DNA of 64,000 nt from positions 186,001 to 250,000 of the forward strand of contig NZ_MTHB01000246.1 in NCBI RefSeq assembly GCF_002220365.1, read 5' to 3'. This stretch comes from Caballeronia sordidicola (lineage in GTDB: Bacteria; Pseudomonadota; Gammaproteobacteria; Burkholderiales; Burkholderiaceae). Positions 51,187 to 59,573 of this stretch are shown piece by piece. A program made the position numbers and the translations under genes. The notes under the pieces were generated by a model that did no database searches, was not told the origin of the DNA, and saw only the letters and a program-made list of their open reading frames with translations. Position 1 is the first letter of the stretch. The number at the start of each line of letters is the position of its first letter.

Positions 51187-52373
51187 GACGTCGCCGCCAC
51201 CGGTTGAGCTTGCGATAAAGCTGCAAACGCCGCGAACCGGCTGATCGAAAACGGATCGAGCGGAATCGGTGTGCTACCCGTATCGATCAGTTCGGCCAGC
51301 GTCTCGCCCACGCCCGGGCCAATCTGGAACCCCGAGCCGCAGAAGCCGAACGCATAAAACAGACCGTCGGTCGTCGAGCTGCGGCCGATCACAGGCTCGC
51401 CATCGGGCAGATAACCTTCCACCCCGCTCCAGACCCGGATCACGTGCAGCGGCGCCATCGCAGGAACCAGGCGGCGGAGTTGCGCGATCTGACGCACGGT
51501 GTTGATCGGCAATACGGACGCGCGTCGCGTAAGGGCATCGGCGGGACCGGGGGGCCCGCCGCCAATGATGATGTTGCCGCGCGGAATCTGGCGGAAGTAG
51601 ATGCCCTCCTGCTTGATCGATGTGAACACCCCCATCGACGACTTGAAGACATACGGCACGGGTTCAGTGACAGACATCTGCGGTCCGCTTGCGCGCATCG
51701 GCACCGGCTCGCCGAACTGCTCAGTGAGCCGGCTTGCCCACGCGCCCGCGCAAATCGCGAGCTGTGCTGCCCGATACACCACCCCTGCCGCAGTCTCCAC
51801 GCGAAAACCATCGCCGTCTTTCTCAACATGCGTGATCTCCGTGTTCTCCACCACCTGCGCGCCAAGACGCGCCGCCGCCCGGCCGAAGGCCGGCGCGGCG
51901 AGGCGCGGGTTCGCATGGCCGTCGAGCGGCGAAAGGGAAGCAGCCAGCACCTCGCGGCCAAGAAAAGGGAAGCGTTCAAACATCGCCTTGCCGTGCAGCA
52001 CTTCCAGTTCGAGGCCGTAGGCGCGTGCATCGGCGGCATAGCGGTCGAAGGTATCCGCATCGTGCGCGTGATAACAGACCCGTGTATGCCCAGACGGCAG
52101 GAATTCGATGTCCTCGCCCAGCAGTTCCTTGGATTGCTGCCACGTGTTGAGCGAGCGGTTCGCCATCGCGAGTTGAGGCAGCGCACGACCTTGCCTGCGG
52201 ACACCACCAAAGTTGACCCCGCTTGCTTGCTGGCCCGTGAGGCTTCGCTCGAGCAGGATCACGGAACAAGCGGGGTTGCGGCGGCGCAGGAAGAACGCGG
52301 TGGTCGTACCCATGATGCCGCCGCCGATCACGATCACATCGGCCCGACGATCCGCTTGTTGTGACGCCGTCAT
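51183..52373 (-). CDS. FAD-dependent amine oxidase/dehydrogenase subunit (DadA/HcnC/OoxB-like)
   Basis: DAO-type flavoprotein of 396 residues from the ATG at 52373, overlapping the upstream gene by 4 bp. VIVIGGGIMGTTTAFFLRRR near residue 12 binds FAD, ACSVILLERSL follows, and GVEGYLPDGEPVIGRSSTTDGLFYAFGFCGSGFQIGPGVGETLAELI is the C-terminal FAD and substrate region. With the next two upstream genes it has the sizes and order of three-subunit flavoenzymes such as HcnABC, opine oxidase or D-hydroxyproline dehydrogenase. This subunit should oxidise the amine C-H bond. Substrate is unknown. Confidence 0.9.
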   Translation of the reverse strand: MTASQQADRRADVIVIGGGIMGTTTAFFLRRRNPACSVILLERSLTGQQASGVNFGGVRRQGRALPQLAMANRSLNTWQQSKELLGEDIEFLPSGHTRVCYHAHDADTFDRYAADARAYGLELEVLHGKAMFERFPFLGREVLAASLSPLDGHANPRLAAPAFGRAAARLGAQVVENTEITHVEKDGDGFRVETAAGVVYRAAQLAICAGAWASRLTEQFGEPVPMRASGPQMSVTEPVPYVFKSSMGVFTSIKQEGIYFRQIPRGNIIIGGGPPGPADALTRRASVLPINTVRQIAQLRRLVPAMAPLHVIRVWSGVEGYLPDGEPVIGRSSTTDGLFYAFGFCGSGFQIGPGVGETLAELIDTGSTPIPLDPFSISRFAAFAALSQAQPVAATS

Positions 52374-53743
52374 TCGCTCGTCTCCTCTTCTATCAGCGTC
52401 ACGGGTAAAGGCTTGACGGGTGCCTGCCCGCGTAGCCGTCCGACCGACGCCAGCGGCACGGACGCCGCCGCCGCGATCACTTCCGCACCTGCGTGAGCGC
52501 AAAAGCGACCCTGGCAACGACCCATACCCACGCGCGAAAATGCCTTGGCGCGATTCGCTTCCCGCGCACCGGTCTCGCGCACCACACGACGTAACTCGCC
52601 CGCTGTAATGGCTTCACAGCGGCACACAATGGTCTCGTCCGGTAGCATGCTCGCCAAGCGGGCCGGCCACGGAAAGGCCACGCGCAAGCCAGCCGCAAAA
52701 CGGCTGAAGACCCGGAGTTGTTCGCGCAAGCTCACCAGGCCGTCGACCTTCAGGCCGCCGTCCTGCATCGCGGCGAGTGCAGCGAGGCGGCCCGATCGTT
52801 CGGCGGCATCGGCACCGCGAATACGTGCGCCGTCGCCCGCCAGATAGACGCCCTTGACGCTGCTGCGGCCGTCTTCGTCGGTGGCAGGAAGCCATTGCTG
52901 CGCGGCGTCATCGAAAGAAAATTCGCAGCCGGCCAGATCGGCGAGTTGCGTCTCAGGGCGCAAGTGATAACCCAGCGCGACTGCATCGCAAGCCACCTTG
53001 AAGGGCACGCCGCTTTGCAGAGCGACTTCAACGTGGCTCACGCCGTGAACAGGCGAACCGCTTATTTCCAGTGGCCGCACGCCGCGATACACCCGTACCC
53101 GCGCCTTCCTTAGCACCCCCATCAAAGCGATGCCTTTTTTCAGCGCGGCGGGAATGGCGAGCAGCTTCGGCAACGCGGAGAGTCGTTGTAAAAGCGTGGA
53201 GGTATCGAAGACAGCGGACACTGCCGCGCCCGCTTTCACATACTGCGCAGCAACAAGGTAAAGCAGCGGCCCTGTACCCATCAGCACGACCCGAGAGCCG
53301 ATCGAGCACCCCTGCGACTTCAGCGCGACCTGCGCGCCGCCCAGGCTGTAGGTGCCGGCGTAATGCCAGCCTTTGACCGGCATCAGCCGGTCCGTTGCGC
53401 CGCTGCAAACGATCAGCGTATCGAATTCGAGCGTACGGCAGGACGTTCCACTGACAAGATGCACGGCGTTCGCGGAGATGTTCCAGACGAGCGTCTCAGG
53501 CAGATAGTCGATGCGGCTCTTGAGCGCGTCGAAGCTCTGATGCAGTGCGGCCGCGCGCGCACTCTCGGTGCCATAGAGCGTGTCATAAGAGCGCGTGAAG
53601 CCTTCCGGCTGCCGTCGATAAATCTGCCCGCCGTCTCGCCGCCCTTCATCTATCACAGTAGGCCGCAGACCTGCTTCGACCAGCGCCTCGGCTGCCCTCA
53701 CACCCGCCGGCCCCGTGCCGATCACGATTACCCGCGCGGCCAT
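52370..53743 (-). CDS. FAD/NAD(P) oxidoreductase subunit with BFD-like iron-sulphur domain (HcnB/OoxA-like)
   Basis: Subunit of 457 residues from the ATG at 53743, after GGGAGGG. The first dinucleotide loop is RVIVIGTGPAGVRAAEAL near residue 5, the second RVVLMGTGPLLYLVA near 150. LDTLIVCSGATDRLMPVKGW is typical of the group. The C-terminal region has Cys pairs in TIVCRCEAITAGEL and GMGRCQGRFCAHAGAEVI, a BFD-like [2Fe-2S] site, so electrons can pass from the FAD oxidase subunit. It overlaps both neighbours (16 bp and 4 bp). Confidence 0.9.
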   Translation of the reverse strand: MAARVIVIGTGPAGVRAAEALVEAGLRPTVIDEGRRDGGQIYRRQPEGFTRSYDTLYGTESARAAALHQSFDALKSRIDYLPETLVWNISANAVHLVSGTSCRTLEFDTLIVCSGATDRLMPVKGWHYAGTYSLGGAQVALKSQGCSIGSRVVLMGTGPLLYLVAAQYVKAGAAVSAVFDTSTLLQRLSALPKLLAIPAALKKGIALMGVLRKARVRVYRGVRPLEISGSPVHGVSHVEVALQSGVPFKVACDAVALGYHLRPETQLADLAGCEFSFDDAAQQWLPATDEDGRSSVKGVYLAGDGARIRGADAAERSGRLAALAAMQDGGLKVDGLVSLREQLRVFSRFAAGLRVAFPWPARLASMLPDETIVCRCEAITAGELRRVVRETGAREANRAKAFSRVGMGRCQGRFCAHAGAEVIAAAASVPLASVGRLRGQAPVKPLPVTLIEEETSE

Positions 53744-54042
53744 ACGCCCTCCCCGGCTATAGCCAGTTGCGTGACGATCGACATGCCCGTTACCGCTGGC
53801 GTTGTACACGCACGCAACCGGTCACCGTCAGTGGTCCAGACCCAACAATCCTGGCACGCGCCCATCAGGCAGAAACCCGCGCGCCTGCCGTCACCGAATT
53901 CGGAGTCGCGCAACGTCCTCATACCGGTCAGCAACGCGACCATCAGCGTGTCGCCCTCGGCGGCGCGCCGCTCCACGCCATCGACGATTATCACAAACGT
54001 CTTGCGCTCCGTTTCCGCCAGCCGCACGAACCGTCCGCTCAT
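53728..54042 (-). CDS. Small (2Fe-2S)-binding subunit (HcnA/OoxX-like)
   Basis: Protein of 104 residues with a truncated ferredoxin-like domain. The cluster Cys pattern is visible in GFCLMGACQDCWVWTTDG, with a later Cys in LRACTTPAVTG, matching the gamma subunits of HcnABC and D-hydroxyproline dehydrogenase. FVIIVDGVERRAAEGDTLMVALL is the usual N-terminal ferredoxin strand pair. Its ATG overlaps the ABC ATPase stop and its end overlaps the HcnB-like gene, so transport and oxidation genes are translated together. Confidence 0.9.
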   Translation of the reverse strand: MSGRFVRLAETERKTFVIIVDGVERRAAEGDTLMVALLTGMRTLRDSEFGDGRRAGFCLMGACQDCWVWTTDGDRLRACTTPAVTGMSIVTQLAIAGEGVWPRG

Positions 54043-55889
54043 GCTTCAACCGCCTCTATCGTCTGCAGCCGGCTCAACTCAGCCGTTGAATGGTGGCAAA
54101 GAATTTCCGCGCCCGAAGGCAGCTTCTTCATGGCGGGCGGCGTGGCGTTGCATTTACCGTCGATACGAACGGGACAACGCGCCCTGAAGCTGCACAGCTC
54201 GGCTATGTCAGCGCTTTCGCCCATCTGCGGCAACGCAGCGCTGCCGATCAGGCGGCGTGCGTCGAGCCAGCCGGGTTTCAGCGCCGGCACGGAGTCGACC
54301 AGCAGGCCGGTATACGGGTGATACGGCGGCGCTGCGAGCACGTCGCGCTCGCCCGCCTCCACGCGATGCCCCGCGTACAACACGATCACTTCGTCGCAGA
54401 TCGAACGTACCGTTGAAATATCGTGGCTGATGAACATGTACGACACACCCAACTCGCGGCGCAGTTCAGCAAGCAGGTCGAGAATCGCCGCACCGACTAC
54501 AGTGTCAAGCGCGGACGTCACTTCGTCGCAAAGGATCAACGCGGGATCGGCGGCGAGCGCGCGCGCCAGGTTGACACGCTGCTTCTGGCCACCCGACAAA
54601 CCGCCCGGCGCGCGCTCTGCAATCGATGCCGGCAGCTTGACGAGATCGAGCAGCTCCAACATCCGCTTGCGCGCCGCCGCCCCGCGCAGATGATGATAAA
54701 AAGCGAGCGGCCGGCTGAGGATATCGGCAATAGTGTGGCTCGGGTTCAACGCGGTATCGGCGTTCTGGAACACGATCTGGATCTGCCGGTATTGATCAGG
54801 AGTACGTTTCGACAGTTGAGCCGGCAGCGGCTTGCCATCGAAGAAAACTTCACCGCGCGCCCGGTCGACGAGACCCGCCACGACGCGCGCCAGCGTTGTC
54901 TTGCCCGAGCCTGATTCGCCGATCACGCCCAGCGTACTGCCGCGCGCAATGGAAAGACTCACGTCGTCAAGCACGCGCACGGCCGGCGCGCCATACCGGT
55001 CAATTCGGCCATAACCCGCCGCCAGCCCGCGAATTTCGAGCAAGGGAGGTGCAAGTTTCTGAGCGGCCGTTTGCACGGACAACACCGGCTCCGGTCGTCG
55101 CGTGGCCGCCAGCAACTGCTGCGTGTACTCGTCAACGGGCGCATCGAGCACTTGCGCCACCAGGCCATTCTCCTTCACCCGGCCGCCGTTCAGCACCACA
55201 ATCCGGTCCGCCATTTGCGCGACCACCGCCAGATCGTGCGACACGTAAATGGCTGTCGTGCCCAGCTCGCGAATCACCTTCTTGAACGCAGCAAGCACTT
55301 CGATTTGCGTGGTCACATCGAGTGCGGTCGTCGGCTCATCGAACACCACCACGGCAGGATCGGTGATCAGCGCCATGGCCGCCATCAGGCGCTGCAACTG
55401 TCCGCCCGAGACCTGGTGCGGATAACGCTCGCCAATCGTTTCCGCTTCCGGCAACGCAAGCGCGCGAAACAACTCGATCGCCTTGCGACGTGCCGCCTCT
55501 TTCGTCATCAGGCGATGCAGCAGCGCGGGTTCCGTCACCTGATCGATGATCGTGCGCGCCGGATTGAACCCGGACGATGCACTTTGCGCCACATACGCCA
55601 CGGTCCGGGCACGCAGCGCGCGGCGGCCTTGCTGGTCTAGTTCAAGCACTTCCGTCTCGCCGATCCGCACTGACCCGCCGCTAATGGAACACCCTTGCCG
55701 CGCGTATCCCAGCAGCGCCAGCGCAATGGTCGTCTTGCCCGATCCCGACTCTCCGATCAGCGCCAGCACTTCGCCCTTCTTCACCGAAAAGTCGACGCCC
55801 TTGACGATCTCCGTCACCGGATCGGGTGCCGCGCCTGCCACCACTCGCAAGCCCTTCACTTGAATCATGTCGATCATGTCGGCATTCAT
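54039..55889 (-). CDS. Dipeptide/opine-type ABC transporter ATPase, two fused domains (DppD-DppF)
   Basis: ATPase of 616 residues with two complete ABC domains. The first has Walker A GESGSGKTT near residue 43 and VSGGQLQRLMAAMAL near 170; the second has Walker A GESGSGKTT near 343 and LSGGQKQRVNLARAL near 450. Each ends with an oligopeptide-type extension; the last holds FRARCPVR. Such fusions replace separate DppD and DppF and resemble GsiA. It energises the two permeases encoded just upstream, with a 4-bp overlap. Confidence 0.92.
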   Translation of the reverse strand: MNADMIDMIQVKGLRVVAGAAPDPVTEIVKGVDFSVKKGEVLALIGESGSGKTTIALALLGYARQGCSISGGSVRIGETEVLELDQQGRRALRARTVAYVAQSASSGFNPARTIIDQVTEPALLHRLMTKEAARRKAIELFRALALPEAETIGERYPHQVSGGQLQRLMAAMALITDPAVVVFDEPTTALDVTTQIEVLAAFKKVIRELGTTAIYVSHDLAVVAQMADRIVVLNGGRVKENGLVAQVLDAPVDEYTQQLLAATRRPEPVLSVQTAAQKLAPPLLEIRGLAAGYGRIDRYGAPAVRVLDDVSLSIARGSTLGVIGESGSGKTTLARVVAGLVDRARGEVFFDGKPLPAQLSKRTPDQYRQIQIVFQNADTALNPSHTIADILSRPLAFYHHLRGAAARKRMLELLDLVKLPASIAERAPGGLSGGQKQRVNLARALAADPALILCDEVTSALDTVVGAAILDLLAELRRELGVSYMFISHDISTVRSICDEVIVLYAGHRVEAGERDVLAAPPYHPYTGLLVDSVPALKPGWLDARRLIGSAALPQMGESADIAELCSFRARCPVRIDGKCNATPPAMKKLPSGAEILCHHSTAELSRLQTIEAVEA

Positions 55890-56842
55890 TGCGCAGCTCC
55901 TTGCCCGCGGCCGCCACGGCGGCGCAGGTTATCGATCAGCAGATTCACGCCAATGGTCAGCGTCGCGATCGCGATGGCCGGCATCATGACGGCCGGTGCC
56001 CCTTCAGCCAGTCCGCCGATGTTCTCGCGCACGAGTGAACCCCAGTCGGCATTGGGCGGCTGCACGCCGAGGCCCAGAAAACTCAGGCCGCTGAGCAGCA
56101 ACACGATGAACACGAAGCGCAGGCCGAAGTCAGCGAGCATCGGATGGATCATGTTGGGCAGCACCTCCACGCGGGCGATGTAGAAGAGCCGTTCGCCGCG
56201 AGCGCGTGCGACCTGCACGTATTCGAGCGTCATCAGGTTGACCGCGAGCGAGCGCGAGATGCGGAACGCGCCGGGAATGTACGCGAGCGCGGCGACGCCC
56301 ATCAGCATCGGAATCGACGAACCAAACGCGGCGATCACGACCAGCGCGAGCACTTTGCTCGGAATGGAGATCAACGCGTCGAACAGGCGGCTCAGGATTT
56401 CATCGACCCAGCGACCGGACACAGCGGCGATCAAGCCGAAGAACGTGCCGATCAGGCTCGCCATCAACGCTGCGGCCAACGCCAGCCCGACCGTATAGCG
56501 AGTGCCGTAGAGAATCCGGCTCAGCATGTCGCGACCGAGATAGTCGGTGCCAAGCAGGAACGCATGGCTCGATCCGGCGAATACTTCCACGGATGACAGC
56601 GCGCCGCTTTTATAAGGCGCGATCCACGGGCCAATGACCGCAATGGTCAGCCAGAATACGACCAGCAGGAGACCGATCAGCCCGAGCAAGGAGAAGCGCC
56701 GGTGCAGGCGCTTCAGCACGCCGGGTTTGGGCCCCGCGAGCTCAGGCTCCGGCACGGCCAGGTCATTGACGACTTCATCGAGGCCCATTTCGTAAAGCTC
56801 AGTGCCGGGATGGTGAATGGAGGAGTTGGCGGGTCGGTTCAT
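55886..56842 (-). CDS. ABC transporter permease (DppC-like)
   Basis: Membrane subunit of 318 residues from the ATG at 56842, which overlaps the preceding permease stop by 4 bp. A soluble N-terminus of about 55 residues precedes TM1 (LLGLIGLLLVVFWLTIAVI), then LLGTDYLGRDMLSRILYGTRYT is the DppC mark near residue 102, and VQVARARGERLFYIARVEVLPNMIHP the EAA loop near 225. Six membrane segments are expected. It pairs with the DppB-like permease. Confidence 0.92.
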   Translation of the reverse strand: MNRPANSSIHHPGTELYEMGLDEVVNDLAVPEPELAGPKPGVLKRLHRRFSLLGLIGLLLVVFWLTIAVIGPWIAPYKSGALSSVEVFAGSSHAFLLGTDYLGRDMLSRILYGTRYTVGLALAAALMASLIGTFFGLIAAVSGRWVDEILSRLFDALISIPSKVLALVVIAAFGSSIPMLMGVAALAYIPGAFRISRSLAVNLMTLEYVQVARARGERLFYIARVEVLPNMIHPMLADFGLRFVFIVLLLSGLSFLGLGVQPPNADWGSLVRENIGGLAEGAPAVMMPAIAIATLTIGVNLLIDNLRRRGGRGQGAAQ

Positions 56843-57795
56843 CGTTGACGCAGCCTCGGGTTGGATACGATTTGAGCCAGATCGGCAATCAGCACAAGCA
56901 GCAGGTAAGCCGCGCAAAACACCATGACGCAGCCCTGCACGAGCGGCATGTCGCGGTTCGTGACGGCGTCGACCATGAGGCTGGCGAGGCCCGGATAATT
57001 GAAGATCGATTCGACAATCACCACGCCGCCGAACAGATACGACAGGCTCAGTGCCACCGCATTTGCGATCGGGCCAATGGTGTTCGGCAGTACATGCCGC
57101 AGGACCACGCGCATGGGCGAGGCGCCTTTCAGGATCGCCATCTCCACATACGACGCGTTGAGCTGGTCAAGCACGGCGGCGCGGGTCATGCGCGCCATCT
57201 GGGCGACGAGCACACAGCACAGCGTCATGACCGGCATGGCATAGATCCGCAGCAGTCCGCCGAACGACGACACCTCGGATAGATACGACAACGCTGGCAG
57301 CCAGCGCAGCTTCACCGCGAACACCAGCACGGCGATGGTCGCGATCAGGAACTCCGGCACTGCGACCGTGGACAGCGTCAGTACGTTGAGCACGCGATCG
57401 AGCAGCGAGCCGCGAAACATGGCCGACGAAATGCCGATCAACAGCGCGACCGGAACGGACACCAGCGCCGTCAATCCAGCCAGCACGAGCGAGTTGGGCA
57501 AGCGCGTGGCGATCAACTGACTGACGGGCAAGCTATTCGACAACGATGTGCCGAAGTTACCGGTGACAACCAGGTAGAGCCACTCGAAGTAGCGCTGCAA
57601 GGCCGGCTGGTCGAGCCCGAACTGGTGCCGCAACGCGGTGACTGCTTCGGGTGTGGCTGCCTGCCCGAGCGCCTGCTGCGCGGCGTCGCCGGGAAGCAGC
57701 CCCGTGATGCCGAACACCACTGCCGAGACAATCAGCAGCGTGAGCAGTGCGAGGCCCAGGCGAGCAGCGATAAGTCGTGACGCGTGTGCTTTCAT
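56839..57795 (-). CDS. ABC transporter permease (DppB-like)
   Basis: Membrane subunit of 318 residues from the ATG at 57795, with GGAGG before it. RLGLALLTLLIVSAVVFGITGLLPGDAA is the first helix and DppB mark, DQPALQRYFEWLYLVVTGNFGTSL the following loop, and YVEMAILKGASPMRVVLRHVLPNTIGPI the EAA loop near residue 215. It follows the substrate-binding protein by 83 bp and starts the fully overlapping part of the operon, which runs on to the AraC gene. Confidence 0.92.
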   Translation of the reverse strand: MKAHASRLIAARLGLALLTLLIVSAVVFGITGLLPGDAAQQALGQAATPEAVTALRHQFGLDQPALQRYFEWLYLVVTGNFGTSLSNSLPVSQLIATRLPNSLVLAGLTALVSVPVALLIGISSAMFRGSLLDRVLNVLTLSTVAVPEFLIATIAVLVFAVKLRWLPALSYLSEVSSFGGLLRIYAMPVMTLCCVLVAQMARMTRAAVLDQLNASYVEMAILKGASPMRVVLRHVLPNTIGPIANAVALSLSYLFGGVVIVESIFNYPGLASLMVDAVTNRDMPLVQGCVMVFCAAYLLLVLIADLAQIVSNPRLRQR

Positions 57796-57878
57796 GATCC
57801 GCCTCCGGGGTTGAAACGGCACGCCTCGCAAGGGCTGCGCGCTTTACTGCCTGATTACATGGACCACCTGAACCTGCT

Positions 57879-59504
57879 TCAGCTTTCCAGCCAGACATGC
57901 TCGGCGAACATGAAGCCCATCAGGCCGGCCAGCGGTATCGAACCCAAGCCCTTGAGCTTGGTCGTGTAGCCGTCGATCGAACTCTGGAACATCGGAATGC
58001 CGACACCGCCGTTCTCGTGCACCAGCACCTGCATGTCGCCGTAGATCTGCTTGCGCTTGGCGTCGTCCGGTTCGCCGCGCGCCGCCAGCAGCATCTGGTC
58101 GAACTTCGGGCTTTTCCAGTTCGCTTCGTTCCATGGCGCATCCGACTTGAAGAACTGGGTGAACAGCACGTCGGCGCTTGGGCGGGCATTTATATTGCCG
58201 AAGCCCAGCGGATGTTTCATCCAGTGGTTCGACCAGTAGCCGTCAGCGGGCACACGCGTGACCTGCAGGTTCAGGCCCGCTGCTGGCGCGGCCTGCTGCA
58301 ACAGCACCGCCATTTCAACCGAGCCGTCAGCCGCTGGCGACGCAAAAATCTGCACGGGCGCGCTGCCGATTTTCGCCTTCTGGAAGTAGAACTTGGCCTT
58401 CTCCGGATCGTAGGGGCGTTGGGGAATCCCGGGCATGTAGTACTTGTTGGTCGGATCGATCGGCTGGTCGTTGGCGATCGTGCCGAAACCCTGGAACACG
58501 GCGCGGCGAATCTGCTCGCGGTCCATGAGATAGAACATACCCCGACGAAAATCCTCGTTGCCGGAAATCCCGCCGTCGTCGCGCACAATCAGGTCCGTGT
58601 ACTGGCCCGTCTTCGTTTCCAGCACCGTGAAACCCGGCGTGCCCTTGATGCGGCCCGTCGAGCGCGGGCTGATCGCGTTGATCAGTTGCACGTCGCCGGA
58701 AAGCAGCGCATTCACGCGGGCGGATTCATCGCCAATACCAATCAGCTCGACTTCGTCCAGATGTGGCAAGCCCGGCTTCCAGTACTTCTCGTTCTTCACG
58801 CCGACAGTACGCACGCCTGGCGAGAAGTCCTTGAGCTTGAAAGGACCCGTCCCAACAGCTGTCTTGAAGTCGGTCGTGCCGTCCTTGATGATCAGGAAGT
58901 GCGAGGTCGCCAGGATCACCGGGAGGTCGGCATTCGCACCTTCCAGCGTGATGGTGACCTCGTTCGGGCCCGTGGCTTTCACTTCCTTGAACTGGTCGGC
59001 GAGCGTCTTCGCCTTCGATGCCGTTGCCGGGTCCTTGTGGCGCATCAGCGAATAGACCACGTCCGCGGGCGCGAGCGATTTGCCGTCGTGGAATTGCACG
59101 CCGCTGCGCAGCTTCACGATCCACACGGTCGCATCTTTCGATTCCAGCGATTCCGCCAGCGCCATCTTCGCGCCCAGATGTGAATCGAGTTCGGTCAGGC
59201 CGTTGTAGAACATGTTTGCGCGCACGTAGTCCGTGCCGAGCGCGCCCTTTGCCGGGTCCAGCGTATCCGCGGCGGATGCGGACTGCGTCGCCACGCGGAT
59301 CTTGCCGCCCTGCTTCGGCTTCTCTTGCGCGAACGCAGCGCCGCTGGCCGCGAGCAGCCCTGCCCCGGTGATCGAGGCCATGCCGGCCGCGGCCAGCGCA
59401 CGCAACACCTCGCGCCGTGACGCGCCCCGGCGCGTCAGGCGCTCGAGTTCGGTCACGTAAGTCCCGGCCGGGGCATCGGCGTGTTGCAGATTTTCTTGAT
59501 TCAT
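57879..59504 (-). CDS. Peptide/opine ABC transporter substrate-binding protein (family 5), Tat signal
   Basis: Periplasmic binding protein of 541 residues. Residues about 28-62 contain a twin-arginine signal (ASRREVLRALAAAGMASITGAGLLAASGAAFAQ), so it is probably exported folded. Family 5 marks include LDPAKGALGTDYVRANMFYNGLTELD, VWIVKLRSGVQFHDGKSLAPADVVYSLMRH and GTGPFKLKDFSPGVRT. Similar proteins bind dipeptides, opines or polyamine-type ligands. GCGGAGAAG precedes the ATG. It lies between the PuuB-like oxidase and the permeases. Confidence 0.92.
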   Translation of the reverse strand: MNQENLQHADAPAGTYVTELERLTRRGASRREVLRALAAAGMASITGAGLLAASGAAFAQEKPKQGGKIRVATQSASAADTLDPAKGALGTDYVRANMFYNGLTELDSHLGAKMALAESLESKDATVWIVKLRSGVQFHDGKSLAPADVVYSLMRHKDPATASKAKTLADQFKEVKATGPNEVTITLEGANADLPVILATSHFLIIKDGTTDFKTAVGTGPFKLKDFSPGVRTVGVKNEKYWKPGLPHLDEVELIGIGDESARVNALLSGDVQLINAISPRSTGRIKGTPGFTVLETKTGQYTDLIVRDDGGISGNEDFRRGMFYLMDREQIRRAVFQGFGTIANDQPIDPTNKYYMPGIPQRPYDPEKAKFYFQKAKIGSAPVQIFASPAADGSVEMAVLLQQAAPAAGLNLQVTRVPADGYWSNHWMKHPLGFGNINARPSADVLFTQFFKSDAPWNEANWKSPKFDQMLLAARGEPDDAKRKQIYGDMQVLVHENGGVGIPMFQSSIDGYTTKLKGLGSIPLAGLMGFMFAEHVWLES

Positions 59505-59573
59505 CGAGACTTCTCCGCGAGGGTTGCTGGGGTTGGTTTTGGTTTATTTCTACTTGGGGAACAGGGTGTGAAA

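Noticed and set aside
51183..54042. Hydrogen cyanide synthase hcnABC
   Set aside because: Subunit sizes and cofactors match, but the ABC importer, PuuB-like oxidase and aldehyde dehydrogenase context fits amine or opine catabolism; the gene names were not used.
57897..59183. 428-codon plus-strand frame opposite the family 5 binding protein
   Set aside because: No domain and a shadow-like composition; the minus-strand protein has a signal peptide and family marks.
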